Below, one piece after another: positions 51,841 to 60,347 of a stretch of DNA of 64,000 nt (position 1 is its first letter; each line of letters starts with the position of its first letter). The notes below the pieces were generated by a model. That model was not told where the DNA came from, did not search any database, and worked only from the letters and a program-made list of their open reading frames with translations. A program made the position numbers and the translations under genes. This stretch comes from Candidatus Limnocylindrales bacterium (GTDB taxonomy: Bacteria; Moduliflexota; Moduliflexia; Moduliflexales; JAUQPW01), in the NCBI GenBank assembly GCA_035559535.1, contig DATMBG010000051.1:248001-312000 (forward strand), read 5' to 3'.

Positions 51841-53067
51841 TTAGACTCCAAAAAGCCCTTTATGAAAGCCCCCTTCAAAGGTCCAGGAACTCCGGATGAT
51901 TTCCGCTAACCTTTGCACGCCTTCCTCAATTTCTTCAGGTTTGGGACTTACAAAATTCAATCGAAGGGTATTGTGACCATCCCCCCGGGGAAAGAAGGTT
52001 CGACCTGGAACAAAAGCGACCTTTTTTTCTTCCATGGCAACTTTTAACAGGTCCTCAGCATGCAGGGAATCCGGAAGTGTTAAAAGGAGAAACATACCGC
52101 CTTCCGGGTGAGTCCAACTGACTTCCCGGGGAAAGTAGTGTTCCAGGCATTGCAGGAGGATATCCCGCTTTTTCTTGTAAGCTTTACAGAGCCGCTGAAT
52201 CTGGGGTTCCAACTGGCCATTGATACAATAACGATATACCACCCGCTGCCAGAAAGTATTAGTATGTAAATCGGTAATCTGCTTTACCTGGGCTATTCGG
52301 TCCATGAGTTCCTTTTCCGCTGCAATCCACCCCACGCGAATTCCCGGAGCAATGGTTTTTGAGAAAGTTCCCGTTGAGATAACTACGTGTCCCCCTTTAA
52401 AGGCTCTCAGGGAAGGTAAAGAATCTCCCTCATAGCGTAAATCTCCATAGGCATTATCCTCCAGAATAGGAACGTTATAGCGCTCGGCCAGAGCAACCAG
52501 CTTTTCCCGTCGGTTTAAGGAAAGAGTTATTCCCGTCGGATTCTGAAAGTTAGGAAGGGTATAAATCATTTTCGGGGTCTGGGTTTTTAGAAGTTCTTCC
52601 ACCTGATCCACTATCATACCTTCCCCATCCATAGAAACTGGGAGATACTCGGCTTGATAGCTATCAAAAATCTGGAGTCCTGCAAGGTAGGAGGGGTTTT
52701 CGATGATAATTTTATCGCCAGGGTCTAGGAGAATTCGGGCGGCTAAATCCAGACCCTGCTGAGAGCCATGGGTAATGAGCACATTATCGGCGGAAGTCCT
52801 CTCACCCTGTCGGGTTAACCTCTCGGCAATAAAGCTCCTTAAAGCGGGGTACCCCTCCGCTGCACTGTACTGTAAAGCTATTTTGCCTTCCTCTTGAAAA
52901 ACCTCATTACATAATTTCTGTAATTCTTCCAGGGGAAAGAGTTCGGCATCCGGCAACCCACTGGCAAAATTAATAAACTGAGACTGTGTCACTACCTTTA
53001 AGATTTCCATAATAGCTGAAGGCGCAACCCGTTCCATTCGCTTTGAATATTTTTCGGTCCATTTCAT
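51841..53067 (-). CDS. PLP-dependent aminotransferase (2-aminoadipate/LysN-like)
   Basis: A 408-residue fold-type I aminotransferase. Segments are INFASGLPDAELFPLEELQ, LQYSAAEGYPALRSFIAERL, ITHGSQQGLDLAARILLDPGDKIIIENPSYL, YTLPNFQNPTG, EDNAYGDLRYEG and the PLP Lys in STGTFSKTIAPGIRVGWIA. The length and motifs fit the LysN/aromatic aminotransferase branch that lacks a GntR domain. The substrate is probably a large amino acid such as aminoadipate, leucine or an aromatic. Confidence 0.9.
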   Translation of the reverse strand: MKWTEKYSKRMERVAPSAIMEILKVVTQSQFINFASGLPDAELFPLEELQKLCNEVFQEEGKIALQYSAAEGYPALRSFIAERLTRQGERTSADNVLITHGSQQGLDLAARILLDPGDKIIIENPSYLAGLQIFDSYQAEYLPVSMDGEGMIVDQVEELLKTQTPKMIYTLPNFQNPTGITLSLNRREKLVALAERYNVPILEDNAYGDLRYEGDSLPSLRAFKGGHVVISTGTFSKTIAPGIRVGWIAAEKELMDRIAQVKQITDLHTNTFWQRVVYRYCINGQLEPQIQRLCKAYKKKRDILLQCLEHYFPREVSWTHPEGGMFLLLTLPDSLHAEDLLKVAMEEKKVAFVPGRTFFPRGDGHNTLRLNFVSPKPEEIEEGVQRLAEIIRSSWTFEGGFHKGLFGV

Positions 53068-53275
53068 AAATCGTAAACTTCCTCTCCTTTCTATTTCGAA
53101 TACCTATATGAAGGCTATTCGGCTATCTTATCTTCAAAACACCCTTTTGAATGTCTTTATAGCTAAGGGTGAGAAGTATTTTGTCCCGGTATATGTTTAT
53201 CACTATGATAGAATCCGGTGGGTTTGTCAAATTAAAAAAGGAAACTACTTCCAGGTAATCTAACTAAGGAAATCC

Positions 53276-53304
53276 TTGACATATTTTTTCAAGATAGTTA
53301 TCCT
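53276..53304 (+). promoter_or_regulatory. upstream promoter P1 of the NYN gene
   Basis: TTGACA at 53276-53281 and TATCCT at 53299-53304 are separated by exactly 17 bases. The rest of the 374-base gap 53068-53441 contains no gene. Confidence 0.55.
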
Positions 53305-53324
53305 ACTATAAGCGAATTTGCTCT

Positions 53325-53353
53325 TTGACAGTATGAAAGGTAAAATTTAATAG
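53325..53353 (+). promoter_or_regulatory. downstream promoter P2 of the NYN gene
   Basis: TTGACA at 53325-53330 and TAATAG at 53348-53353 are also separated by exactly 17 bases, 49 bases after P1. The start codon at 53442 is preceded by AAGGAGT, giving an untranslated leader of roughly 80 bases. Confidence 0.5.
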
Positions 53354-53441
53354 CTCCTGGTTAACTAAGCCGGTAAGGTCCTTAAGGGGAGAGTTAATAG
53401 AAACCGTGTATTTGATTTAAAATTAATAAGGAGTATGTAAA

Positions 53442-54023
53442 ATGGATCGAGTGGGTATATTTGTAGATGTCCAAAATATTTGGAAAACTTTTGGAAAAAT
53501 AAAATATGATGTTTTATTAGCGCATGCCCAAAAAAATCGAAAATTAGTCAGAGCTTCGGCCTTTATGAGCTATGATCCGGAGGATGAAGGTCAGCACAAT
53601 TTTATGAGAGCCCTGAGCCATCTGGGATACCGGGTGGTCAGCAAACCTATTCGTCGCCTACCCGATGGAAGTATCAAAGGTAATATCGATTTGGAATTCG
53701 CTATTGACGCGCTTACCTTAGGCAAATATTTAGATGTAGCCGTTCTGGTTACCGGAGATGGGGATTTTGTTAAACTGGTTGAAGCCTTGGGCCATATGGG
53801 TACCCGGGTTGAAGTCATCGGACCTGATGCTAATACGGCCATCGAGTTGATTTATGCTGCCGATCATTACACCAATTTAAGCCATCTCGAAGGGATCGTA
53901 GAAAGTCCAGAGCCCGGTGGGGATCGAAACTTTAACCATTATAGTGAAAAGCTGGCCAAGAAGCAGAACGAGTATACTAATCGTTTTGAAGGGAGAGTCT
54001 CTTATAGGCCAGGTTCAACGTAG
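53442..54023 (+). CDS. NYN-domain (LabA/DUF88) putative RNase
   Basis: A 193-residue PIN-like nuclease of the NYN family. Acidic metal-binding positions are in GIFVDVQNIW, KGNIDLEFAIDALTL and VLVTGDGDFVKLVEALG, and the end of the domain is EVIGPDANTAIELIYAADHYTNLS. These are the LabA/DUF88 signatures. The family is thought to process RNA. The C-terminal 40 residues are polar and unstructured. It has a strong AAGGAGT ribosome site and tandem promoters. Confidence 0.88.
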   Translation: MDRVGIFVDVQNIWKTFGKIKYDVLLAHAQKNRKLVRASAFMSYDPEDEGQHNFMRALSHLGYRVVSKPIRRLPDGSIKGNIDLEFAIDALTLGKYLDVAVLVTGDGDFVKLVEALGHMGTRVEVIGPDANTAIELIYAADHYTNLSHLEGIVESPEPGGDRNFNHYSEKLAKKQNEYTNRFEGRVSYRPGST

Positions 54024-54034
54024 GATCTTAATCT

Positions 54035-54104
54035 GTGAAACGTAACGCGTAAAACGGAGGGCTTTCTATCTGATGGCTTTCGTTTTACGTATTACGTAAT
54101 AAGT
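54035..54104. repeat. inverted tandem-word hairpin (word GTAAAACG/ACGTAACGCG)
   Basis: A GTGAAACGTAACGCGTAAAACGG arm pairs with CGTTTTACGTATTACGTAAT. It occupies the gap between the NYN and antiporter genes. Confidence 0.75.
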
Positions 54105-54121
54105 AGCTTAAACGTCCTCGT

Positions 54122-55219
54122 TTGAGTATTAGCAAATTTAAGCTCAATATTGACAATGCGCTGACACTTCTTCTGATTTTTGTACCTGTCAGTTTTTTCC
54201 TTGAGTTCACCCATGCCCGTCCTCCTTTTATATTCATCTCTTCTGCCTTGTCTATTCTTCCTTTAGCCGGACTTATGGGTAAGGCTACCGAGCATCTGGC
54301 AAGTAGAACCAGTGCGGGTATAAGTGGTTTGTTGAACGCTACGTTTGGTAATGCAGCCGAGCTAATTATCGCTTTAATGGGAATTCGAGCGGGACTCTTT
54401 AACATGGTTAAAGCGTCTATTACCGGGTCCATTGTAGGAAATATCCTTTTCGTCTTGGGACTTGCTATTTTTTTGGGTGGATTAAAACGGGAAAAACAGA
54501 ACTTCAATAGCTTGGCAGCCAGTGTAGGGTCTACCATGTTAACCTTATCGGTTATATCTCTGCTGATTCCGGCCGTCTTTACCCAAACTGCCCACTTTCA
54601 GAATCCCTCTCAAAAATTTATTCTCAGCGAAGAACTCAGCCTGGCCATTTCGATAATCCTTATCCTGGTTTACCTGTGTGGACTTATTTTTTCCCTTAAA
54701 ACTCACAAGCATCTGGTTCGTGAGACCGACTCAGAAACCCGGGATGAAACAGAATCCCACTGGGGGGTAAAAAAATCCCTTCTCATCCTTTTCATATCCA
54801 CCGTTACCATTGCCTTTATCAGTGAGTTCCTGGTTACTTCCCTTTCACCTACGGCACAGGTCCTGGGACTTACCGAACTCTTTATGGGAATTATTGTAAT
54901 TGCTATCATTGGTAATGCAGCAGAACACAGTACTGCCGTCCTGGTGGCGATTAAAAATAAAATGGATTTAAGCATGAATATTGCAGTTGGCTCAAGTATC
55001 CAAATCGCTTTGTTTGTCGCTCCGGTTTTGGTCATCACGAGTTATTTAATGGGTACTCCCATGGATCTGGAATTTACCTTACTAGAAGTGGTTGCAGTAG
55101 CCATCTCTGTAGCGGTTGTAAGCCTTATCTCCCTGGATGGGGAATCCAACTGGTTGGAAGGGATTCAATTGCTGGCAGTTTATGCCATTCTCGCTATTGT
55201 ATTTTTCCTCGCACCCTAA
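54122..55219 (+). CDS. cax: calcium/proton antiporter (CAX family)
   Basis: A 365-residue, about 11-helix cation exchanger. The two alpha-repeats are visible in [45 protein letters not shown] and [49 protein letters not shown], carrying the GNAAE motif twice. It exports Ca2+ in exchange for H+. The start appears to be TTG 54122 because no ATG or GTG lies upstream in frame before the conserved region. A Shine-Dalgarno is not evident. Confidence 0.92.
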   Translation: MSISKFKLNIDNALTLLLIFVPVSFFLEFTHARPPFIFISSALSILPLAGLMGKATEHLASRTSAGISGLLNATFGNAAELIIALMGIRAGLFNMVKASITGSIVGNILFVLGLAIFLGGLKREKQNFNSLAASVGSTMLTLSVISLLIPAVFTQTAHFQNPSQKFILSEELSLAISIILILVYLCGLIFSLKTHKHLVRETDSETRDETESHWGVKKSLLILFISTVTIAFISEFLVTSLSPTAQVLGLTELFMGIIVIAIIGNAAEHSTAVLVAIKNKMDLSMNIAVGSSIQIALFVAPVLVITSYLMGTPMDLEFTLLEVVAVAISVAVVSLISLDGESNWLEGIQLLAVYAILAIVFFLAP

Positions 55220-55222
55220 AAG

Positions 55223-55297
55223 ACAGTGAGCAGTAGGCAGTAAGCAGTGAGCAATGAAAAATCAAACAGCTCACTACCTACTGCCTGCTCCCCACTG
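55223..55297. repeat. inverted tandem-word hairpin (word GCAGTGAGCAGTAG)
   Basis: The left arm with CAGTGAGCAGTAGGCAGTAA words pairs with a right arm of CTCACTACCTACTGCCTGCT words. It fills the whole antiporter-galU gap. The closing CTGAGG lies just before the galU ATG and may serve as its ribosome site. Confidence 0.85.
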
Positions 55298-55302
55298 AGG
55301 TT

Positions 55303-56190
55303 ATGAAAATTCGTAAAGCGGTTTTTCCGGCAGCAGGTTTGGGTACCCGGTTTCTTCCGGCTACCAAAGCACAACCTAAAGAAATGCTCCCGGTAGTGGA
55401 TAAACCCACCATTCAATATGTAGTTGAAGAAGCCGTCGAAGCGGGTATTGAAGATATTGTTATTATTACAGGCCGAGGTAAACGAGCCATTGAAGACCAT
55501 TTTGATATTTCCTTTGAGCTGGAATATAATTTACATAATAAAGGAAAGATAGAGGAATTGAATGAGATCCGTCATATCTCTGAAATGCTCACCGTGTGTT
55601 ATGTACGGCAAAAACAACCCCTCGGACTGGGGCACGCCATCCTAACGGCAAAGGATATCATAGGCGAAGAACCTTTTGCCGTCTTGCTCGGAGATGATAT
55701 TATTTACTCTAAATCCCCTTGTATTAAGCAATTGATAGAGGTACATAATCGGTATAATTGTTCTGTGGTGGCCGTCAGACGAGTTGATAAGAAAGAAGTT
55801 CAGAGTTATGGAATTATCGATGCTAAAGAAATAGAGCCTCGAATTTATCGGGTCCTGGATATGATAGAAAAACCGGTTCCTGAAGAGGCCCCCTCGAATC
55901 TTGCTATTATGGGGCGGTATATTTTAACCCCTGAAATTTTTGATGTGCTGGCTGAGGTTAAACCCGATCAACGGGGTGAAATTCAACTGACCGATGGGTT
56001 GAAAGCCTTACTTTCAAAACAGGTGATCTATGGATATGAATTTGAAGGGATCCGCTATGATATCGGAAATAAATTGGGTTTTTTAACGGCAACCGTTGAA
56101 TTTGCGCTTCGGAGGGCTGATTTAGGGGATGATTTTAGAAAATATTTGCAGAGCCTGGACTTAAATAAAAGCTGGATTGAATCCGTTTAA
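55303..56190 (+). CDS. galU: UTP-glucose-1-phosphate uridylyltransferase
   Basis: A 295-residue GalU that makes UDP-glucose for surface polysaccharides. Signature segments are FPAAGLGTRFLPATKAQPKEMLPVVDKPTIQYVVEEAVEAGI, RQKQPLGLGHAILTAKD, FAVLLGDDIIYS, AIMGRYILTPEIFDVL, GEIQLTDGLKALL and FEGIRYDIGNKLGFL. It is full length. GAGG sits immediately 5' of the ATG at the end of a hairpin arm. Confidence 0.96.
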   Translation: MKIRKAVFPAAGLGTRFLPATKAQPKEMLPVVDKPTIQYVVEEAVEAGIEDIVIITGRGKRAIEDHFDISFELEYNLHNKGKIEELNEIRHISEMLTVCYVRQKQPLGLGHAILTAKDIIGEEPFAVLLGDDIIYSKSPCIKQLIEVHNRYNCSVVAVRRVDKKEVQSYGIIDAKEIEPRIYRVLDMIEKPVPEEAPSNLAIMGRYILTPEIFDVLAEVKPDQRGEIQLTDGLKALLSKQVIYGYEFEGIRYDIGNKLGFLTATVEFALRRADLGDDFRKYLQSLDLNKSWIESV

Positions 56191-56193
56191 TAC

Positions 56194-56270
56194 AGGACGC
56201 GGAGATATGGAGACCCGGGGACTTGGGGGACACGGGGAAAAGTTTCCGCGTCTCCATATCTCCGCGTCCT
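56194..56270. repeat. inverted repeat with perfect 21-bp arms (word GGAGATATGGAGAC)
   Basis: 56194-56214 and 56250-56270 are perfectly complementary over 21 bases, around a loop of GGGGACTTGGGGGACACGGGG-like words. It fills the galU-miaA gap. Confidence 0.9.
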
Positions 56271-56286
56271 AAAACTCCTCATCCCC

Positions 56287-57255
56287 GTGTTTCTCATCGT
56301 TTTAGTAGGACCTACCGGAGTAGGTAAAACTGAAGTTGCTCTAGAACTGGCCCAACGGCTGAAGACAGAAATTATAAGTGCAGATTCCAGACAGGTTTAT
56401 AAATACATGGATGTCGGTACGGCTAAACCTACCCGAAGCCAACAGGAGCTGGTTCGGCATTATCTGATCGATCTGATAGAACCAGATCAGATTTATTCTG
56501 CCGCAGATTATGCCCGGGATGCCGGGCAGGTGATACAGCAATTCCATACCCGTGGACAAATCCCCCTGTTGGTGGGTGGAACCGGCCTATATATTCGTGC
56601 GGTTACGGAAGGAATTTTTGAAGGGCCGGGGGCGGACCCAGATTTTCGTCAGGAAATGGAACGGTTGGCCGGTCTTTATGGAAGTGATTATTTACACTGC
56701 AAACTCCAAAGGATAGATCCCGAGACGGCCTTACGCCTCCATGCCCATGACCTGGTTCGAATTATTCGGGCATTGGAGGTTTATCATCTCACCGGTAAAC
56801 CCCTTTCCTATCATCATAAACAGAGTTCGTGGGGACACCTCCGCTATCCGACTTGCTTTCTGGGTCTGACCCGACCCCGGGAAGAGCTCTACCACCGAAT
56901 CAACCGTCGGGTAGAAGCTATGATCGCACAAGGTTTTGTTGAGGAAGTTAAGACGCTCTTAGAAAAAGGTTATCAGCCAAGCCTGCATGCGATGCAATCG
57001 CTGGGCTATAAACAGATGACTGAATTCATCTTAAAAGGAGGGAGTTTGGATAAAACCGTTCTAGACATTCAAAAAGAAACCCGTCACTATGCGAAACGAC
57101 AACTTACCTGGTTTCGACAAAACCCCCGAATTACTTGGCTCCATCTTTTAGAATCCCAAGCCCCTTCAGAGGTTATACAGCAGTGTCTCAGGCTTATAAA
57201 GGCTTTCTACTCCAAAGTCAAGCCTAAAGACTTTAAAAACTCAATATCCAATTGA
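56287..57255 (+). CDS. miaA: tRNA dimethylallyltransferase
   Basis: A 322-residue enzyme that isopentenylates A37 of tRNAs reading U-starting codons. It has the P-loop LVGPTGVGKTEVALELAQRL, EIISADSRQVYKYMDVGTAKPT, YLIDLIEPDQIYSAADYARDA, LVGGTGLYIRAV and the C-terminal LGYKQMTEF and KRQLTWFRQNP. It starts with a GTG at 56287 and has no obvious ribosome site after the hairpin. Its 3' end overlaps the convergent small gene by 49 bases. Confidence 0.96.
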   Translation: MFLIVLVGPTGVGKTEVALELAQRLKTEIISADSRQVYKYMDVGTAKPTRSQQELVRHYLIDLIEPDQIYSAADYARDAGQVIQQFHTRGQIPLLVGGTGLYIRAVTEGIFEGPGADPDFRQEMERLAGLYGSDYLHCKLQRIDPETALRLHAHDLVRIIRALEVYHLTGKPLSYHHKQSSWGHLRYPTCFLGLTRPREELYHRINRRVEAMIAQGFVEEVKTLLEKGYQPSLHAMQSLGYKQMTEFILKGGSLDKTVLDIQKETRHYAKRQLTWFRQNPRITWLHLLESQAPSEVIQQCLRLIKAFYSKVKPKDFKNSISN

Positions 57256-57539
57256 TTAAGCTCGAAGGAAACTGGTTGATCCGATGGCTCAAATCCTTCC
57301 TCCCTTTGACTGGTGTCTACCACCTCCTCTGCAGGTAAAGTTTCTTCTTCTTCGGACTTATCTTGCAGGTCATCTCTTTTATGAAGGAGGATCCCCGAGA
57401 AGACCGATAAAACAATCTCATAACCTTCCTGCCCGGCTAACTCCAAAGCATTTGAAAGCTCCTGAGAGTCTCTCAAGCTATTTTGGATAGCTTCCGTAAT
57501 CATCTGTATAATCTTATTTCTGATTTCCTCGTCTTCCAT
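57207..57539 (-). CDS. small acidic protein of unknown function
   Basis: About 110 residues from the ATG at 57539. The N-terminal half (MEDEEIRNKIIQMITEAIQN, then SLRDSQELSNALELAGQEGYEIVLSVFSGILL) is predicted helical. The C-terminal half is acidic (SEEEETLPAEEVVDTSQREE) and ends VSFELNQLDIEFLKSLGLTLE. I recognise no family. A GTG at 57605 would add 22 residues. It overlaps the end of miaA on the opposite strand. Confidence 0.6.
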   Translation of the reverse strand: MEDEEIRNKIIQMITEAIQNSLRDSQELSNALELAGQEGYEIVLSVFSGILLHKRDDLQDKSEEEETLPAEEVVDTSQREEGFEPSDQPVSFELNQLDIEFLKSLGLTLE

Positions 57540-57650
57540 GAGATCACATGCGCGTATGTGCTTGAATGTCAGCCGATGGAAAGGATCCTTAACGCTTCTG
57601 TACACTCATGCACGCGGCATCTCATCCTCCGATTCAATAAATATTGGTTT

Positions 57651-57733
57651 TTATTCACCAAGTTAGTTATAAGAAATCACTTTATCATATTTTAAGTAAA
57701 AAGGTTATGTTAAATAGGCTTCTTGGTGAATAA
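57651..57733. repeat. 12-bp inverted repeat TTATTCACCAAG in AT-rich gap
   Basis: TTATTCACCAAG (57651-57662) and its exact complement CTTGGTGAATAA (57722-57733) bracket 59 AT-rich bases. A related TTATCACCAGG lies at about 57793. The remaining gap up to 57914 holds no gene. Confidence 0.55.
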
Positions 57734-57914
57734 ACCTCTCTTAGAAAGATATCTTTTCAATTCAAAAAGATCAAGTAAAAAATCAGGATTCTTATCACCA
57801 GGTAAGTCTTTAAACTTAGATTTGCAAAATAGATACCAAAACAAGTAAAAAATTGAGAATCTTTGTAGAGTTTAAGAAGAGATATCCTCCAGGAGGCAGA
57901 AGAATTTTCCATTT

Positions 57915-60113
57915 TTAAGGTTTCGTGCTTCCATAAATCCTTCGATAAACATTCCAGTTCCTTAAGACCAGTTTGACATAATTTCGAGTCTCGCGAAAAG
58001 GGATATTTTCTACTATTTCATCGGAATCCAGGCGTTCAAAATCCTTCCACCATCTTTCTATAGCCCCGGGTCCTGCATTATAACCGGCCACAGCCTTAAA
58101 AAGGTTTCCGTTAAATCGATTCAGCAGATAGGCTAAGTACCAGGTTCCAAAGGCAATATTGGTCTCCGGCTCGTATAAAAGGTCCGGGTGGAATCCTCTA
58201 AAATTGACCTGTTCTGCAATATACTTCCCGGTGGGAGGAATAATTTGCATAAGGCCCATCGCGTTGGAAGGAGAAAGGGATTTAACATTGTATCCGCTTT
58301 CCTGTCTGATTAGACCTGCTACCAGGAAAGGATCTAACCGATACTTTTCTGAATATTTCTGAATTTCTTTCTCGTATGCTAAAGGATATTTTAACTTCTC
58401 CAACCTATACGGAAAGTTTTGGATCTGGAGTTGTTTGAGATCCTCTTTAATTTGCATAACCAATTTGATACAAGCTAGGTAGTCTTTGACTTCACAATAG
58501 GCCCGACCCATGAGATATTTAAAAAGTAAATCTTCTTGGGAAGGGGTTTGGGGTTTGAATCCTTCCAGGAGATACTGAATTTCCCTGGATGCATAAGGCG
58601 TTAAGTAAACCTGACTTAGCTCGAGGGCTTTGGGAAGATGACTCCACGTCCGATTATAAGTAGTTTCCTCTATTCTACCCTTCAGGGTATTCAAAAAGGT
58701 CTGCCATTTATTTGTTGTGAAAAGATCCAAAGCTTCCCCCTCATAGGCATCTGGCCGTTGATTTTCTTTCTTCGTTTCCGGCTGTTGATTCTCCGGATCT
58801 GCCTTTAACTTTTTTAACCTCATCTCGGCCAGAACTGCATAATAAGATTCTTCATGATGATCTATGAGCTCCCGATAGTTTACCAGGGCCTCCTCTATTT
58901 TGTTCTGTTTTTCCGCAGATCGCCCTTTCCAGTAAAGGGCCTCGTCTTTGTAATCCCGAAAAGTTTGAATAATCGTTGAGAATAGACTGTCTGCTCTGGA
59001 ATATTGACCAAGCTGGTAGTAATCCCATCCAGCACGCCAGAGGGCATCTTCTGCCAGTGAGCTATCGGGATATTGCTCTCGTATTCTGGTATACCAGGTT
59101 GCAGCCTCTAGAAGTTTCCCTTGCTTTTCGCTGAGCTGACCCAGCAGGTAAAGGGCTTTATCTGCCCACATACTTTTGGAATATCCGGTAAGGATCCTCA
59201 AAAGGGCTTCTTTATGACTGTGTAAATTCCCCATTTCATAAAGCGCTCGGGCAATAACATTTTCATCCTTAGAATCCCTTATCAGATTATTTAAGAGGTT
59301 AATACTCTCCACTTTCTTTCCGGCTTTGTTATAAGCCTCTGCTAATTCAAAGGAAGCCTCTATACGAAAGGGACTCTGGGGGTATTGGGCTAGAAGGATA
59401 CGGTATAAATCGATGGCTTTTTGATAAACTTTGGCTGTAAAGGCAGCCCTGGCACCGTCATAAAGCATCTGCTCGGTCAAAAGAGGTGGAGACAGTCCCT
59501 TCTCCTTAAGAATTCCATTCATCCTTCTTTCTGCCTCCCAGGTATCCTCATGATTAGGATAATAAAGAATGAGTTGTTGATAAGCTTCAACGGCTTCTTT
59601 CCAGCTCTGTAGCCCTTCTAAGGATTGTCCCAGCTTGTAGTAAAGTTCTGCCTTATTTACCACAGAGGGAACCTTCACCAGTTCCCCAAGTAATTGGGCA
59701 GCTTCCCCATATCTTTGCTTGCGGAGCAAAATCTCAGCCTCTGCTTGCCGAACCTCATAAAGCAGAGGAAATTCTGGGTATACTTTATCGAGGTATTGAT
59801 AAATCGAGAGGGCTTCTTCATATTTCTCCAGGCGGTTAAGGGTTTGAGCCAGGTAAAACAAAACATACTCTTCAAGTTCTTTATATTGGCCTTTCAAAGT
59901 TTCAAAACTTTTCCAGGCTTTTTCATATTCCCCTCGATCAAAATAAGAGACGCCCTGGATAAAAAGGGTTCTATTTTTATCCAGGGAACTTAAAGAATTC
60001 AGGGATGGTTCAACATTCTGCTGAAAGGGAGAAAGGGTTTTGGGTGTCAGTAAAACCACAAAAACCATGGTAACCGTAACCACAAAAAAAAGAATTTCCA
60101 GGGATTGTCTCAT
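57915..60113 (-). CDS. slt: soluble lytic murein transglycosylase with TPR repeats
   Basis: 732 residues. The N-terminal helix (about 5-25) is a signal anchor. The superhelical TPR region spans about 40-450, with many pairs such as YFDRGEYEKAWKSFETL and YYQLGQYSRADSLFSTII. The C-terminal SLT domain has the catalytic Glu in VAGLIRQESGYNVKSLSPSNAMGLMQIIPPTGKYIA, then NIAFGTWYLAYLLNRFNGNLFKAVAGYNAGPGAIERW. It cleaves peptidoglycan glycan strands in the envelope. The length is close to the family norm. Confidence 0.93.
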   Translation of the reverse strand: MRQSLEILFFVVTVTMVFVVLLTPKTLSPFQQNVEPSLNSLSSLDKNRTLFIQGVSYFDRGEYEKAWKSFETLKGQYKELEEYVLFYLAQTLNRLEKYEEALSIYQYLDKVYPEFPLLYEVRQAEAEILLRKQRYGEAAQLLGELVKVPSVVNKAELYYKLGQSLEGLQSWKEAVEAYQQLILYYPNHEDTWEAERRMNGILKEKGLSPPLLTEQMLYDGARAAFTAKVYQKAIDLYRILLAQYPQSPFRIEASFELAEAYNKAGKKVESINLLNNLIRDSKDENVIARALYEMGNLHSHKEALLRILTGYSKSMWADKALYLLGQLSEKQGKLLEAATWYTRIREQYPDSSLAEDALWRAGWDYYQLGQYSRADSLFSTIIQTFRDYKDEALYWKGRSAEKQNKIEEALVNYRELIDHHEESYYAVLAEMRLKKLKADPENQQPETKKENQRPDAYEGEALDLFTTNKWQTFLNTLKGRIEETTYNRTWSHLPKALELSQVYLTPYASREIQYLLEGFKPQTPSQEDLLFKYLMGRAYCEVKDYLACIKLVMQIKEDLKQLQIQNFPYRLEKLKYPLAYEKEIQKYSEKYRLDPFLVAGLIRQESGYNVKSLSPSNAMGLMQIIPPTGKYIAEQVNFRGFHPDLLYEPETNIAFGTWYLAYLLNRFNGNLFKAVAGYNAGPGAIERWWKDFERLDSDEIVENIPFRETRNYVKLVLRNWNVYRRIYGSTKP

Positions 60114-60347
60114 AAAATTGTGGGGAACCTCGTACTTTATTACTTCAATTTGGTTGGATAGAAAAGATCCACCTGGGGGTGGAATCCAACGAGAACTCGC
60201 CTTGTCGGAATTAAAGTAACAAAGTACTGGAAGGTTCTGAGGATCTTATCTTTTACTCTACCCCTGTATAATACTTAAATAGAAATATCCTATAACCGGC
60301 AGGGCGACCACCCAGCCCTTAAACTCTATAAATACAAAGAATATGAA

